Shown one piece after another: positions 7,532-17,085 of a DNA stretch of 64,000 bases. The stretch is from contig CAWBXR010000001.1 in the NCBI GenBank assembly GCA_963792815.1, positions 434,001 to 498,000 of the forward strand. The letters run 5' to 3'. Positions within the stretch are counted from its first letter, which is position 1, and every line of letters begins with the position of its first letter. The notes beneath the pieces were generated by a model, which saw only the letters and a list, made by a program, of their open reading frames with translations, was not told the DNA's origin and ran no database searches. The position numbers and the translations under genes are program-made. This stretch comes from JARRPM01 sp963792815 (lineage in GTDB: Bacteria; Pseudomonadota; Gammaproteobacteria; Pseudomonadales; Halieaceae).

Positions 7532-10078
7532 TCACTGGGGCACTGACTGCAGATGGTGGATAGGATTGCCGTCCACTGCGGTAGCCGTCGCGTTATCCAG
7601 CTTTTTGATGTCCTCCTCAGTTAATTTCGGGCGATCGACCGTGAGGGTCAGCTTGTTGAGCTTGGCCGTGAGGGGAAACGGCGGTTTGTAGTCGGCGTCG
7701 TTCACGCCGGTCAGCGTGTCGGAGCCGATATCGAAGCTCTCGTCCCATTGCAGGATCATTGGCAGGGTTCGCTCCATGGCCTGGGTCTGCACGACCTTGC
7801 CGTCTACTTTTAGGGTGCCTGTCCCTGACCTGCCCAGTCCGCTCATGTTGTTGAATGCGAGTGTGCCAACTCCGAGTCCATCGTATTTGAAGTCAAACTC
7901 GAGCGTATGCCTGCCCGGCGACAGAGCCTCCGGCCCCTCCCACTTGATGCGCTTCAGATCTATAAGGTTCCACAGGAAAGTCGGTTTGCCCTTGAGCAGG
8001 TAGAAACCGTAGCCGGCAAAGCGTCCGCCCGAGGTCAGTATCATGCCCTGCGCACCACCTTCGGGCACGGTGATATCAGCGGTGATAGTGTAGGAGCTGT
8101 TGAGCAGGAAGGGTGAGTCTCCCTGGGGCAGCCCGACCATGGGGTAGGTGTAGACGAACTCCGTGCGCCCGGCGGTGATATTGGGCCGCGGGGCTACAAT
8201 GCGCGCAGCCACTGAGGCATCCAGCGGGAAGACCTGGTATTTGGTTGCCTCGGCGATGAAAAGTTCCTTCATCTCCTTCACCTTGTCGGGGTGTTTGTCG
8301 GCAATATTCTGCGACTGGCTGAAGTCTTTGTTCAGGTCGTAAAGTTCAAGCACCTGGTTGTTGAGCGGGTCCGGGTTGGCAGCGCCGAAGGCCTCCCAGG
8401 GTGCGCGGTTGACCTTGGTACTGAGCAGCCAGCCATCGTTGTACAGAGCCCACTGGCCCATCATCTCGAAGTACTGGATTTTGTGGCGCGACTTCTCCCT
8501 GGCGTTTTTGCCGTCGAAGGTATAGGCGAAACTGGTTCCTTCGATCGGCGCCTGTTCGATCCCATCGACCAGTGCGGGGGCGGGAATGCCAGTGACCTCG
8601 AGTAGCGTCGGTACCACGTCAATGATATGCATGAACTGCTCCCGCAGTCCGCCCTTGTCCTTGATGCGTGCCGGCCAGGACACCGCCATATTCTGGCGGA
8701 TGCCGCCAAGCTTCGACGCGTTCTGCTTGAACCAGGTGAAGGGGGTGTCAAACGCCCAGGACCAGCCTGCGGACATGTGGTTGTAGGTCTCTTCCGTACC
8801 CCATACGTCATACCACTTCATCTGCACGTCCACCGGCATCTCGTTGACGCCGTTGAAGAAAGCGACTTCATTGGGTGTGCCCAGGGGGCCGCCCTCGGCG
8901 CTGGTGCCATTGTCGCCATTGATGTAGATGACAAGGGTATTGTCGAGTCTGCCCATCTCCTCGATCGTGTCGATGATGCGGCCGATCTCGTGGTCGCTGT
9001 AGGCGGCGTAGGCGGCAAAAACCTCCACCTGCTTGATAAACAATTTCTGGGTTTCAGGTGTCAGTTTGTCCCAGCTTTTGAGCACGTCATCAGGCCAGGG
9101 TTCCAGCTGGGTGTCCGCCGGTATAACGCCGAGGCGCTTCTGGTTCTCGAAAATCTGCTCCCTCAGTTTGTTGTAGCCCTGGTCGAACAGGTGCATCTTG
9201 CTGATTTTATCCACCCACTCCTTCGTCGGGTGGTGCGGCGCGTGGGTTGCCCCGGGTGCGTACTTGATAAAAAACGGCTTGCCGGGCATCGTCTGGTTCA
9301 TGCGATTGAGATAGTCGATGGCGTCGTCCGCCATACCCGTGATCAGGTTCCAGCCAGGCTTGCCCTCGAATGGAAATATCTGGGTGGTATTGCGAAACAG
9401 GTTCGGCTGCCACTGGTTGGCATCCCCGCCGATGAAGCCGTAGAAGTACTCGAAGCCCATGCCCGTCGGCCACTGGTCGAACGGACCCACCTGGCTCGCG
9501 GCAAACGCGGGGGTATTGTGGTTCTTGCCGAACCACGCGGTCGAGTAGCCGTTATCGAGCAGCATTCGACCGATGGTTGCCTTGTCATCGGCGATGATGC
9601 TGTTGTAGCCGGGAAATCCCGTGGACTGCTCGGAGATCACGCCAAACCCGGCAGAATGGTGGTTGCGCCCTGTGATAAGGGCCGCCCTGGTCGGTGAACA
9701 TAGCGCGGTAGAGTGGATGTTGTTGTAGCGCAGGCCGTTATTCGCCACGCGGTCCAGGGTAGGTGTAGGTATGACTCCGCCGAAGGTGCTTGGGACGGCG
9801 AAACCGGCATCATCCGTGATGATAAGCAGGATGTTCGGTGCGTCCTGGGGCGGTGTGATACGCGGCGCCCACCACGCCTTTGAACTGAGCGCGTCATTCT
9901 TGATGTCGCCGCCGAACTTGGGCTCCGGCGCCGGCAACTGCTTGCCGCTGATGGTTGTCGTGGCGCTGGGCGCGCCCATCGTCCCTGTTACCTGCTGGCC
10001 GTTCGCCGGCAGACTGGCCAGCAGGGTCAGTGCCATGCCAAGCCGCAGGACTTGTCCGCATAATTTCCCGTTTGTCAT
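7532..10078 (-). CDS. Exported type I arylsulfatase with C-terminal jelly-roll-like domain
   Basis: An 848-residue sulfatase. A Sec signal (about residues 1-28) precedes the alkaline-phosphatase-fold core. Metal-binding Asp89-Asp90 lie in NILLIITDD. The formylglycine motif C127-S-P-T-R131 is intact, so activation by a formylglycine-generating enzyme is expected. Other core residues (TGRNHHSAGFG, WFGKNHNTP, NGDNGTSAEGG) are conserved. From about residue 640 a beta-rich extension resembles a concanavalin-like module. It hydrolyses sulfate esters; the natural substrate is unknown. GGAGAG lies 5 bases before the ATG. It diverges from an AraC regulator. Confidence 0.94.
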   Translation of the reverse strand: MTNGKLCGQVLRLGMALTLLASLPANGQQVTGTMGAPSATTTISGKQLPAPEPKFGGDIKNDALSSKAWWAPRITPPQDAPNILLIITDDAGFAVPSTFGGVIPTPTLDRVANNGLRYNNIHSTALCSPTRAALITGRNHHSAGFGVISEQSTGFPGYNSIIADDKATIGRMLLDNGYSTAWFGKNHNTPAFAASQVGPFDQWPTGMGFEYFYGFIGGDANQWQPNLFRNTTQIFPFEGKPGWNLITGMADDAIDYLNRMNQTMPGKPFFIKYAPGATHAPHHPTKEWVDKISKMHLFDQGYNKLREQIFENQKRLGVIPADTQLEPWPDDVLKSWDKLTPETQKLFIKQVEVFAAYAAYSDHEIGRIIDTIEEMGRLDNTLVIYINGDNGTSAEGGPLGTPNEVAFFNGVNEMPVDVQMKWYDVWGTEETYNHMSAGWSWAFDTPFTWFKQNASKLGGIRQNMAVSWPARIKDKGGLREQFMHIIDVVPTLLEVTGIPAPALVDGIEQAPIEGTSFAYTFDGKNAREKSRHKIQYFEMMGQWALYNDGWLLSTKVNRAPWEAFGAANPDPLNNQVLELYDLNKDFSQSQNIADKHPDKVKEMKELFIAEATKYQVFPLDASVAARIVAPRPNITAGRTEFVYTYPMVGLPQGDSPFLLNSSYTITADITVPEGGAQGMILTSGGRFAGYGFYLLKGKPTFLWNLIDLKRIKWEGPEALSPGRHTLEFDFKYDGLGVGTLAFNNMSGLGRSGTGTLKVDGKVVQTQAMERTLPMILQWDESFDIGSDTLTGVNDADYKPPFPLTAKLNKLTLTVDRPKLTEEDIKKLDNATATAVDGNPIHHLQSVPQ

Positions 10079-10458
10079 TTTGTCTCTCCGAAGTAAAAAC
10101 CAGCAAACCTGTCACCCGACTTGCGCTGGCGCAATGCATCTCGTGCCGAAGTATAGCTCCGGTTTATGTCGCCGGCGTGAACCCCGTCCGTGGCTGATAA
10201 AATTCTCTTCCGGCTTGTGCCCGTTAGTGCAGTTCAATTCTCGGAATTCTGCCGCCTTCAGGATGACTTTCGCTCAATACCTGCCGCTCCCTCCGGTTTC
10301 AGCGTTTCCATTGCACCCCGGTGACGGGCAGTTTCCAGACCGGATACAAAGGCAATTGGAAACAGTGTGAGTATGGCTCGGGTCCATTCAGGGCGCATTG
10401 TTAGCGCGGATCAAAATGTTGTTTAATTAGGCCACCTGCGAACCTCACCGGGAAATAG
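10079..10458. promoter_or_regulatory. Divergent intergenic control region, arylsulfatase / AraC regulator
   Basis: 380 bases without a credible gene. On the minus strand a TATACT hexamer (10155-10150) is a candidate -10 for the sulfatase; no good -35 box was found. AraC-type regulators usually bind such divergent regions, so the operator probably lies here, but no clear direct-repeat pair was recognised. Confidence 0.4.
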
Positions 10459-11547
10459 TTGATCTGGCTCATGCCAACCCGAGCAAACACAAAGGCGCCG
10501 TTCACGGTAAGTACTCCGCCATTGCCCTCGCCGGGCAATATTCGGCTGGCGCCATTTATGGCAGTACCCGCGGTCCTGCGCGAACTCGGCCAGGATCCGC
10601 AGCCCGTGCTCAAAGGGGCCGGCCTGTCCCTCAAGGATATTGCTGATCCCGACAAGATCGTGCCCTTTGCAACAATAGACCAGCTGTTGCATCGTGGCAG
10701 GCAAGCCACCGGGTGCGAGCACTTCGGTTTGCTGGTTGGGCAGAGGGTCAGCCCCAGCTCCCTGGGTGTCGTGGGTTTCACCATGACCTGCGCCGGGACT
10801 GTCGCAACGGCGCTGGCAAACCTGTCGAGGTATCGCACGCTCAACGACCAGGCGGCGCTGATCACACTGGAACCCAGTGGCAACATGGCATCACTGCGCT
10901 ACTTCGCCATACAAGCCGGCATCATCGCCCCCGAGCTGGTCTATGATTGCGCGCTTGCGATAGGTTGCTGCCTGATGCGGGCGCTGTGCGGTCCGGGTTG
11001 GAATCCGTCCAGGGTCATGCTGGGCAGGGCGAGCCCGGCGAAGCCGGAGCCCTATGAAACGTTTTTTCGCAGCCCGCTGGTTTTCGGCAGCGAATGGTCC
11101 GGCCTTGAATTTCAGCCGAGCTGGCTCAGCAGTGCCCCGGTCGGGGCAGACCCCCTGTTGTACCGCCACATGCTGCGGGAGGCCCGGGAGCTGGACGCCG
11201 CGGTGCAGGAATCCGCCGGGAACCTGATATCGTCCCTGCGCATGCTGTTGTATACGCGGCAGTGTAAGCAGGTCGAGGCGGCAGCGCTGCTGGGGGTCAA
11301 CTCCCGCACACTCAGGAGACACCTGCTGGGAGCGGGTACTACCTTCAGGGGTGAACTTGAGTCCGCGCGTTTTGCCCGGGCAAGGACAATGCTGTCCGAG
11401 TCCGGCCTGAGTGCCCTGGAGATAGCCGGAAGGCTTGGCTACGCCGACGTAAGCGCGTTCAGCCATGCTTTCAAGCGCTGGTCGGGCGTGAGCCCCGCGC
11501 ACTGGCGCAGCTCGGTTGTTGGAGAAGCAACTTTCCCGGCCGGGTAA
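10459..11547 (+). CDS. AraC-family transcriptional regulator
   Basis: A roughly 362-residue regulator with an N-terminal Arabinose_bd-type sensory region (about residues 45-230, including VSPSSLGVVGFTMTCAGTVATAL) and a C-terminal double helix-turn-helix (about 265-355: QVEAAALLGVNSRTLRRHL and ALEIAGRLGYADVSAFSHAFKRWSGVSP). TTG at 10459 has GGGAAA at good spacing; an ATG at 10471 is the alternative. Its position divergent from the sulfatase suggests it controls sulfatase expression in response to a small ligand; this is inferred. Confidence 0.9.
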   Translation: MIWLMPTRANTKAPFTVSTPPLPSPGNIRLAPFMAVPAVLRELGQDPQPVLKGAGLSLKDIADPDKIVPFATIDQLLHRGRQATGCEHFGLLVGQRVSPSSLGVVGFTMTCAGTVATALANLSRYRTLNDQAALITLEPSGNMASLRYFAIQAGIIAPELVYDCALAIGCCLMRALCGPGWNPSRVMLGRASPAKPEPYETFFRSPLVFGSEWSGLEFQPSWLSSAPVGADPLLYRHMLREARELDAAVQESAGNLISSLRMLLYTRQCKQVEAAALLGVNSRTLRRHLLGAGTTFRGELESARFARARTMLSESGLSALEIAGRLGYADVSAFSHAFKRWSGVSPAHWRSSVVGEATFPAG

Positions 11548-11792
11548 TTTTCCGCTCCGATAAACGCCGGCCGGGAGTCTTAATGCCTGAGACACCACTG
11601 AATTGATCGAAGTGCCTTAGGTGTTTGCTTTAAACACTAGCCGAGAGGTGATTTTACCGCTATTAATGTGATCTAGGCAGCGGGGGAGAGGTAAAGGTAT
11701 GCCAGAGTTTTACCGTCCAGCATTCATCGTGCTTCCCCGGCCCGGCCCTGAGAGGTCTGGCATGTCGCGCGCAAAGTATATTGGGCGGGGCG

Positions 11793-12800
11793 ATGCTGAC
11801 TAGTTTTTCCCGACTCATCCAGTGGGCCTACTTCGCCCCACTGGCGACCGGTTTGCTACTGCTCCTGAATGTGATCATGGGCTATATCTTCTTGCCCGAC
11901 ACCGCCACCACGCCCCTGCAATACCGCGATATGGGCGCAGCGCTCGCGCTGCCTCTCATCAGCGGCCTGTGTATGTTCTTCCTGCCGGTACTGGGTCGCA
12001 AGGCGCAGGCATCCATACTGAAGGCGGCAAAACTTTCCGGCTCCTCCATGCGCCACGCGAAACTGTACGCCCGCCATATAGAACGGGCGCCCTTGCGCAT
12101 GCTGCGCTTTGCGATCCTTGTCGGCGCCACTATTGCGATTGTCTATCTCGCCGCTGCGGGCCTGCTGTACAGCGACGGTATGGATACCGCGGCCAACCTG
12201 AAGAGAATTCCCTTATTGCTGCAGTCAGTCTATTTCTGGATCGCCATCGTTCTACTGCTGAGCTCGCTGTCGAGGATCACGGTACTGCTGACCCGATTCG
12301 CCACCAATGACCTGCGCATAGAGCTGTTCCACATCGAGGAGTTGGTGCCGCTGGCAAATACGGTCCTGTGGAATATCGTTTCAATATCAGCAGCCCTGGC
12401 GCTCACGCCGATTCTCTGGCTGGGTCGCGGTGTACCCAAACTGGATATCCCGCTTGTGTTGGCAGTGATGGCGGTGACTCTTTACCTGCTTTTCTTTCCA
12501 ATCTTCAAGGTGCGCCAGGCTGTTGTCATGAGAAAACAACAGGCGCTTGAACGTATCCGGGATGCACTCAAGTCTGCGACCAGGTCTGACGACCTGAAGA
12601 AACGGCGCTTGACCGACAATGTGAAACGCCTGGAGGAAATCAATAACCTGGTCGGTGTGCGCGAGGAAATCTCCCGTACCAGGGAGTGGCCGATCACTCT
12701 TCCGGTGGGTCTGCGCGTGGCTCTGATCGTGCTGGTTCCGCCGACCAGCTGGGTGGCCGCCTCGCTGGTTGAGTGGATGGTGCAACAGGTAGTCGCCTGA
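11793..12800 (+). CDS. Multi-pass membrane protein of unknown function
   Basis: A 335-residue protein not assigned to a known family. Hydrophobic segments lie near residues 10-33, 48-66, 105-128, 142-162, 188-212, 218-238 and 303-325. Between the sixth and seventh lies a charged, helical cytoplasmic stretch (about 245-290, rich in K/R/E) that could form a coiled coil. ATG at 11793 is chosen (GGGGCG upstream); a TTG 12 bases earlier is in frame. It stands alone between the AraC gene and the VanZ gene. Nothing visible reveals a substrate or partner. Confidence 0.7.
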   Translation: MLTSFSRLIQWAYFAPLATGLLLLLNVIMGYIFLPDTATTPLQYRDMGAALALPLISGLCMFFLPVLGRKAQASILKAAKLSGSSMRHAKLYARHIERAPLRMLRFAILVGATIAIVYLAAAGLLYSDGMDTAANLKRIPLLLQSVYFWIAIVLLLSSLSRITVLLTRFATNDLRIELFHIEELVPLANTVLWNIVSISAALALTPILWLGRGVPKLDIPLVLAVMAVTLYLLFFPIFKVRQAVVMRKQQALERIRDALKSATRSDDLKKRRLTDNVKRLEEINNLVGVREEISRTREWPITLPVGLRVALIVLVPPTSWVAASLVEWMVQQVVA

Positions 12801-12865
12801 TGTTCAGCTTACACTCAGGCAAGGTCGGTACGCTGTTCACCGCGAAGCATCAGCCCGCGATGCAA

Positions 12866-13180
12866 TCAGCGTTTGCGAGTGACAACCGCGGCTCCCAGCA
12901 GCACTCCCAGGGTATTGGCCAGCAGGTCGTAGGCCGACATGTCCCGGCCCGGGATGTAGGATTGACCCAGCTCCAGCAGCCCGCCGTAGGCAATGATGCC
13001 AAGGCACAGGTAGGGATAGTAGCGCTTGTCTTTCAGTGCGCGATAACCGAACACAGCAAATATGTAGTAGACCAGCAGGTGAACGACTTTATCCAGCGGA
13101 TCGATGCTGACGTCCCCGCCCGGGCGCAGGGAGGTGAGGGCCACTATGCCGGCATAGGCGAAAAAGATAAGGTTTTGCAT
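12866..13180 (-). CDS. VanZ-like family membrane protein
   Basis: A 104-residue protein with about four membrane helices and the VanZ-family pattern: DKVVHLLVYYIFAVFG (the His-containing helix), GLLELGQSYIPGRDMSAYDLLANTLGVLLG. The family is named from a teicoplanin-resistance gene, but most members have no known role. ATG at 13180 is preceded by AGGAG at 7 bases; upstream in-frame codons give no VanZ sequence. It follows the Lpd gene on the same strand. Confidence 0.85.
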   Translation of the reverse strand: MQNLIFFAYAGIVALTSLRPGGDVSIDPLDKVVHLLVYYIFAVFGYRALKDKRYYPYLCLGIIAYGGLLELGQSYIPGRDMSAYDLLANTLGVLLGAAVVTRKR

Positions 13181-13295
13181 GGGTTCACTCCTGTTTCGTT
13201 TGCTCTCTCGGCCTGCGATACATTCAGTGTCGCGCACTTTGTGACGGCAGTAGATCACAGGGAGGACACCGGGGCACCGACCAAATAGTATCTTT

Positions 13296-14738
13296 TCACC
13301 TGCTGGAAGGGCCAGACACTGCTGGCAGCATATGACAGGGGCTTACATATGTATCGCGGCGCCGGTCAAATCCCAGGGCAGCCTCCATCACCCCTTCTGA
13401 CAGGGTCGGGTGGGCGTGAATCATCCGGGTAATATCCTCGGGCAACAGCTCGGCGGTTTTCGCCAGCAGGATCTCATGCAGGATTTCGGTGGCGTTAAGG
13501 CCCACTACATGGCCTCCGAGGATTTCGCCGGTTTTCGGGTCGGCGATCAATTTCACCAGGCCGCCGGACTTGCCGACAGCCACCGCCTTGCCAATGCCGC
13601 GGTAGGGGAACACCGACTTGCGTATCTCGATACCCCTGCTTTTTGCCTCGTCCTCCCGCAGGCCGAAACCGGCCACCTGGGGTTCGCAGTAGATCGCTGA
13701 CGGCACTTCCATCGGGTCAATCCGTTTCATCTGCCCGCCGTGGCCCGCGATGAATTCGACCGCCAGTTCGCCCTCGCGGGAAGCCACGTGGGCGAGCAGT
13801 GGAGTGCTGGTCACATCGCCAATCGCGAAGACGCCACTGGCTGCGGTCTGGTTGTAATCGCCCACGGGTATGAAGCCGCGCTCATCGGTTTTCAGCCCCA
13901 CGGTCTCCAGGCCCAGGTCTTCCGTATTGGGGCGCCGGCCGAATACTACCAGCGCTTTCTCGGCCTTCACCGCGGTCTCGCCTGCAGGTGTGGTGAGGGC
14001 AACGCTTACGCCCTTCGCCGAGCGGGTCAGGCCCCTGGCCCGGGTCTTGGTATGCACCGTAATCCCCGCTTTCTCGAATTCGGCCTGCAGTACTGCGGCG
14101 CACTCGAAGTCCTCGGTGGGCAACAGGTGTCCGGCCATTTCAACCAGGGTCACCGCTACCCCGAAGGCGTTCATCACAAAGGCGAACTCACAACCTATCG
14201 CGCCGCCACCCAGGATGACCAGCGATTGCGGCAGGGATTTCAGGTCGAGGATGCCGGTGGAGGAGAGCACCTGCTTTTCATCGAACTCAAAGCCCTTCAC
14301 CTCCATTGGGCGCGAACCGGTGGCTATCAGGATGTTTTTCGCGCTGAGGGTTTCCCCGCCCTCGATCGCCACCTTGCCCGCACCCGCCAGCCGCGCGCGG
14401 CCCTTGATCACCTTGACCTTGTTTTTACGCAGCAGTCCGCTGACGCCGCCTGCCAGGGTGTTCGCTGCGGCGCGGGAGTTTGCATGCACCTTGCCGTAGT
14501 CCAGGCCCGAGCGGTCCACTTTTACGCCCAGCTTTTCCAGAGTGTGGATTACGTGGTAATCCTCCGCCTGCTGGATGAGGTTTTTCGACGGTATGCAGCC
14601 CCAGTTCAGACAGACGCCACCCGGGGTGTCCATTTCGATGACGGCCACTTTCAGTCCAAGTTGTGCGGCGCGGATCGCTGCCACGTAGCCGCCAGGGCCC
14701 GCGCCGATAATGGCTATATCAAGTGTCGGTTCGGACAT
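13296..14738 (-). CDS. lpdA: Dihydrolipoyl dehydrogenase (E3) with a shifted 3' end
   Basis: The FAD-dependent E3 component reoxidises dihydrolipoamide with NAD+. The N-terminal GAGPGG FAD motif (12-17), redox disulfide C43-LNWG-C48, central GGGAIGCEFA NAD motif, second-FAD-site AIGDV and C-terminal HAHPTLSE dyad are all present. ATG at 14738 follows GGGAG. The open frame runs to 480 aa with an atypical tail (DTYVSPCHML). A one-base shift near 13358 would instead give the usual ending AAIHM and a TAA at 13343 (about 464 aa). It is the last gene of a 2-oxoacid dehydrogenase operon. Confidence 0.92.
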   Translation of the reverse strand: MSEPTLDIAIIGAGPGGYVAAIRAAQLGLKVAVIEMDTPGGVCLNWGCIPSKNLIQQAEDYHVIHTLEKLGVKVDRSGLDYGKVHANSRAAANTLAGGVSGLLRKNKVKVIKGRARLAGAGKVAIEGGETLSAKNILIATGSRPMEVKGFEFDEKQVLSSTGILDLKSLPQSLVILGGGAIGCEFAFVMNAFGVAVTLVEMAGHLLPTEDFECAAVLQAEFEKAGITVHTKTRARGLTRSAKGVSVALTTPAGETAVKAEKALVVFGRRPNTEDLGLETVGLKTDERGFIPVGDYNQTAASGVFAIGDVTSTPLLAHVASREGELAVEFIAGHGGQMKRIDPMEVPSAIYCEPQVAGFGLREDEAKSRGIEIRKSVFPYRGIGKAVAVGKSGGLVKLIADPKTGEILGGHVVGLNATEILHEILLAKTAELLPEDITRMIHAHPTLSEGVMEAALGFDRRRDTYVSPCHMLPAVSGPSSR

Positions 14739-14756
14739 GTTCTGCTCCCACAAGGG

Positions 14757-15782
14757 TTATGGTTTGTGTTGTGCGCCAGGCTGAAAGTCATCGCGGAAAA
14801 GCCCGCGCTCGATACCCAGTGACAGCGCCTGCTGGACATCGACCACCCGCGGCCCACGGGGGTCGAAGACGACTTCCCAGCAGCGCTCGCTGTCGATGGC
14901 CATTTCCCGTTCGCCATCGAAGGCAAAGACTCCCTCGGGGGCGTTAACGCTCACCCGCTGGCTGAAGCGCGCGAACTCGCTCACCGCTATGCGCACTACC
15001 AGGCCCGGCGCCATGGGTGCAGTCACATGGGTGCAGGCGGGATCACCCACCTCACCCAGTTGCAGGTGCAGGCCTGCTCCACAGCCGGGTTCCAGTGGGG
15101 CCAGGCAGCCACCGATCGCGGACAGGCCGATACTGTCGGGCCGGGCCTGGGCGAGAAATAACTCGCGTATCGAGTGGCCTTCCCACACCGCGAGTGCACC
15201 CCGGTCGAGGGTGTCGATCACGGCGATGTCCACCAGCGCGTGCGACACATCCTCGCCATCGGCCAGCAGCTTCAGTAGCGGCGCCCGCACGAGTGCCTCC
15301 TCGCCTGCCAGGGCGCGAACCACGCAGGCGGCCGCCATTCCGGCCAGGGTGCCCTCGAGCATCCGTGGGAAGGCGTTATTGGTTCCGGTAGAAATCGGTA
15401 TCAGGGGCACATCGCCGCAGTGGCTGGCCACCGCCCGGCTGGTGCCGTCGCCACCCAGCACCAGGATGCAGCCGAAATCCTGCTCGCGCATCAGTGTCGC
15501 TGCGCGCTCGGTATCGCTGCGGCTGCCCAGCAGCCAGGGCAGTTCCAGGCAGGCGGCATCGATCGATGGCAGCTCATCGCCGCTGGCCTCGATCGCGCGC
15601 TGCCCGAGGTTGGTAGGGTCTGGCGCGATTCGCACCCTGCGCGACACCCAGCGCATCGAGCGCGCGGAGTATGCGCACGACAGTGTTGACCTTTTCGCTG
15701 TGGGTGGCGGTGGAGCCAAACGCACCAGGCGCCGCAGGTCCTTGCCTGCAGCGGGGTTGACGATAATGCCGACGCTTTTCAA
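14757..15782 (-). CDS. AcoX-like ATP-NAD kinase family protein with two compensating frameshifts
   Basis: A 341-residue protein of the NAD-kinase/diacylglycerol-kinase-like fold found in acetoin dehydrogenase operons (AcoX). It begins VGIIVNPAAGKDLRRLV and has the kinase GGDGTSRAV motif and an STGTNNAFP segment. Between residues about 21 and 50 the sequence is nonsense (APPPPTAKRS). The next frame over the same bases (about 15,640-15,730) reads AFGSTATHSEKVNTVVRIL, the expected sequence. One base lost and one gained therefore cancel out. Its substrate in these operons is not established. Start is a TTG 17 bases after the E2 stop. Confidence 0.8.
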   Translation of the reverse strand: MKSVGIIVNPAAGKDLRRLVRLAPPPPTAKRSTLSCAYSARSMRWVSRRVRIAPDPTNLGQRAIEASGDELPSIDAACLELPWLLGSRSDTERAATLMREQDFGCILVLGGDGTSRAVASHCGDVPLIPISTGTNNAFPRMLEGTLAGMAAACVVRALAGEEALVRAPLLKLLADGEDVSHALVDIAVIDTLDRGALAVWEGHSIRELFLAQARPDSIGLSAIGGCLAPLEPGCGAGLHLQLGEVGDPACTHVTAPMAPGLVVRIAVSEFARFSQRVSVNAPEGVFAFDGEREMAIDSERCWEVVFDPRGPRVVDVQQALSLGIERGLFRDDFQPGAQHKP

Positions 15783-15799
15783 AAAAGAGCCTGTATTGC

Positions 15800-17073
15800 T
15801 CAGGCCAGCATCAGCTCGGGGGATTGCAGGCAGCGGCGCAGGATGACGACAAAACTCGCGACCGGGTCACCATCGAGAATACGGTGGTCGAAGGTGATGC
15901 TCAGGGGCATCATATCGCGCTTTTTGATCTTGCCATTGTGCACCGCTGCGCGCGGCATGATCATGCCCGGCTGGACGATCAAGGCCTGGGGCAGGTTCAA
16001 AACCGGCGTCGACCAGGCGTACATGGCCTCGCCTCCCATGGCCGCGGTGGGCGACAGGGTGATGGTGCCGTCCTCGGTTTCCCCAAGGACCAGCCGCCTC
16101 CCTGGCCCGGGTAGCCAGGTCCCGCAGTTCCTTGTCGATCTCTACCAGGCCCTTGCGCTCCGCGTTGCGCAGTACCGGCGCGATCAGCCCACTGTCCCAC
16201 TCGCCCTGGCCGGGAAGTGATACGGCGATGCCGACGTTGACCTCGTTCCAGCAGTACAACCTGGTCATCGACGATGGCGGAATTTGCGATGGGCGCAGCC
16301 TGGCAGGCCACGGCGATGGCTTTCACCACGAACGCGTTGACCGAGACCCGGGTACCGTAAGCGTCGGCGTTGGCGATGAAGACGCGCGCGAGCTTTCAAT
16401 AGCCCGGTGGCGTCCACCTCGGAAAATTGTGATAACTGGGCGGCGGTCTGCAGGCTCTGGGTCATACGCCGCGCTATGGCGCCACGCATACCCTTTCAGG
16501 GGCAGCAGTGGCTTTGGCGGTAAGCTCGCCCGACTGCGACGGCGGTGCTGCCGCGGTGCTTGCAGGCGCGCTGGTCCTGGCTGCCAGTACATCACGCTTT
16601 ACGATGCGTCCCTCCGGACCGGTCCCTGTCAGTGCGGCGAGATCGATCCCGCGGTCCCTCGCCAGCTTTCGGCGCCAGCGGCGAGGCCTTGATGCGGCCC
16701 GCCGGCGGCGGCTGCTGCCGGTGCGCTCGGCACGGTGCCCATCACCGCTCCGGTGGAGGTCAGTTTGTCATTGAATTCTCACAGCCGGCGCAGCCTGCGG
16801 TGCAGGCACTGCCAGCCGAGCTCGGCATACTCTTCCGCGCTGGCCGCGAACTGGCCTATCACCGATTCCACCGGCACGGTTTCGCCGGCGGGCGCCAGTA
16901 TGTGAAACCAGCCCGCCACGAGCGCCTCGACGTCGTAGGCGACTTTCTCGGTTTCCACCTGCGTCAGCGGAGCGCCGCGCTCGATCTGCTGCGCCCTCGG
17001 ACGCCAGCCATTCGACCACGGTGCCCTCGTTCATTCCCATTGCCAGTTTCGGCATTACATAATTGGTCGGCAT
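15800..17073 (-). pseudogene. Dihydrolipoamide acyltransferase (E2) gene, broken by several frameshifts
   Basis: All E2 parts can be read, but in different frames. A lipoyl domain follows the ATG at 17073 (MPTNYVMPKLAMGMNEGTVV, then after a shift near 16,975 the lipoylation motif ETEKVAYDVEA). A peripheral-subunit-binding domain lies near 16,590-16,690 (KLARDRGIDLAALTGTGPEG). A catalytic domain spans about 16,490-15,800 (MRGAIARRMTQSLQ, VSVNAFVVKAIAVACQAAP, NVGIAVSLPGQGEWDSGLIA, and the active-site FDHRILDGDP). At least six indels separate these. It would acetylate CoA in a pyruvate/acetoin-type complex if intact. Real decay or assembly error are both possible. Confidence 0.82.
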
Positions 17074-17085
17074 GATCCCGTGCTC

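Noticed and set aside
8627..9697. 356-codon plus-strand open frame inside the arylsulfatase
   Set aside because: It is antisense to an intact, motif-complete sulfatase, shows no recognisable domain, and such long shadow frames are expected in GC-rich DNA.
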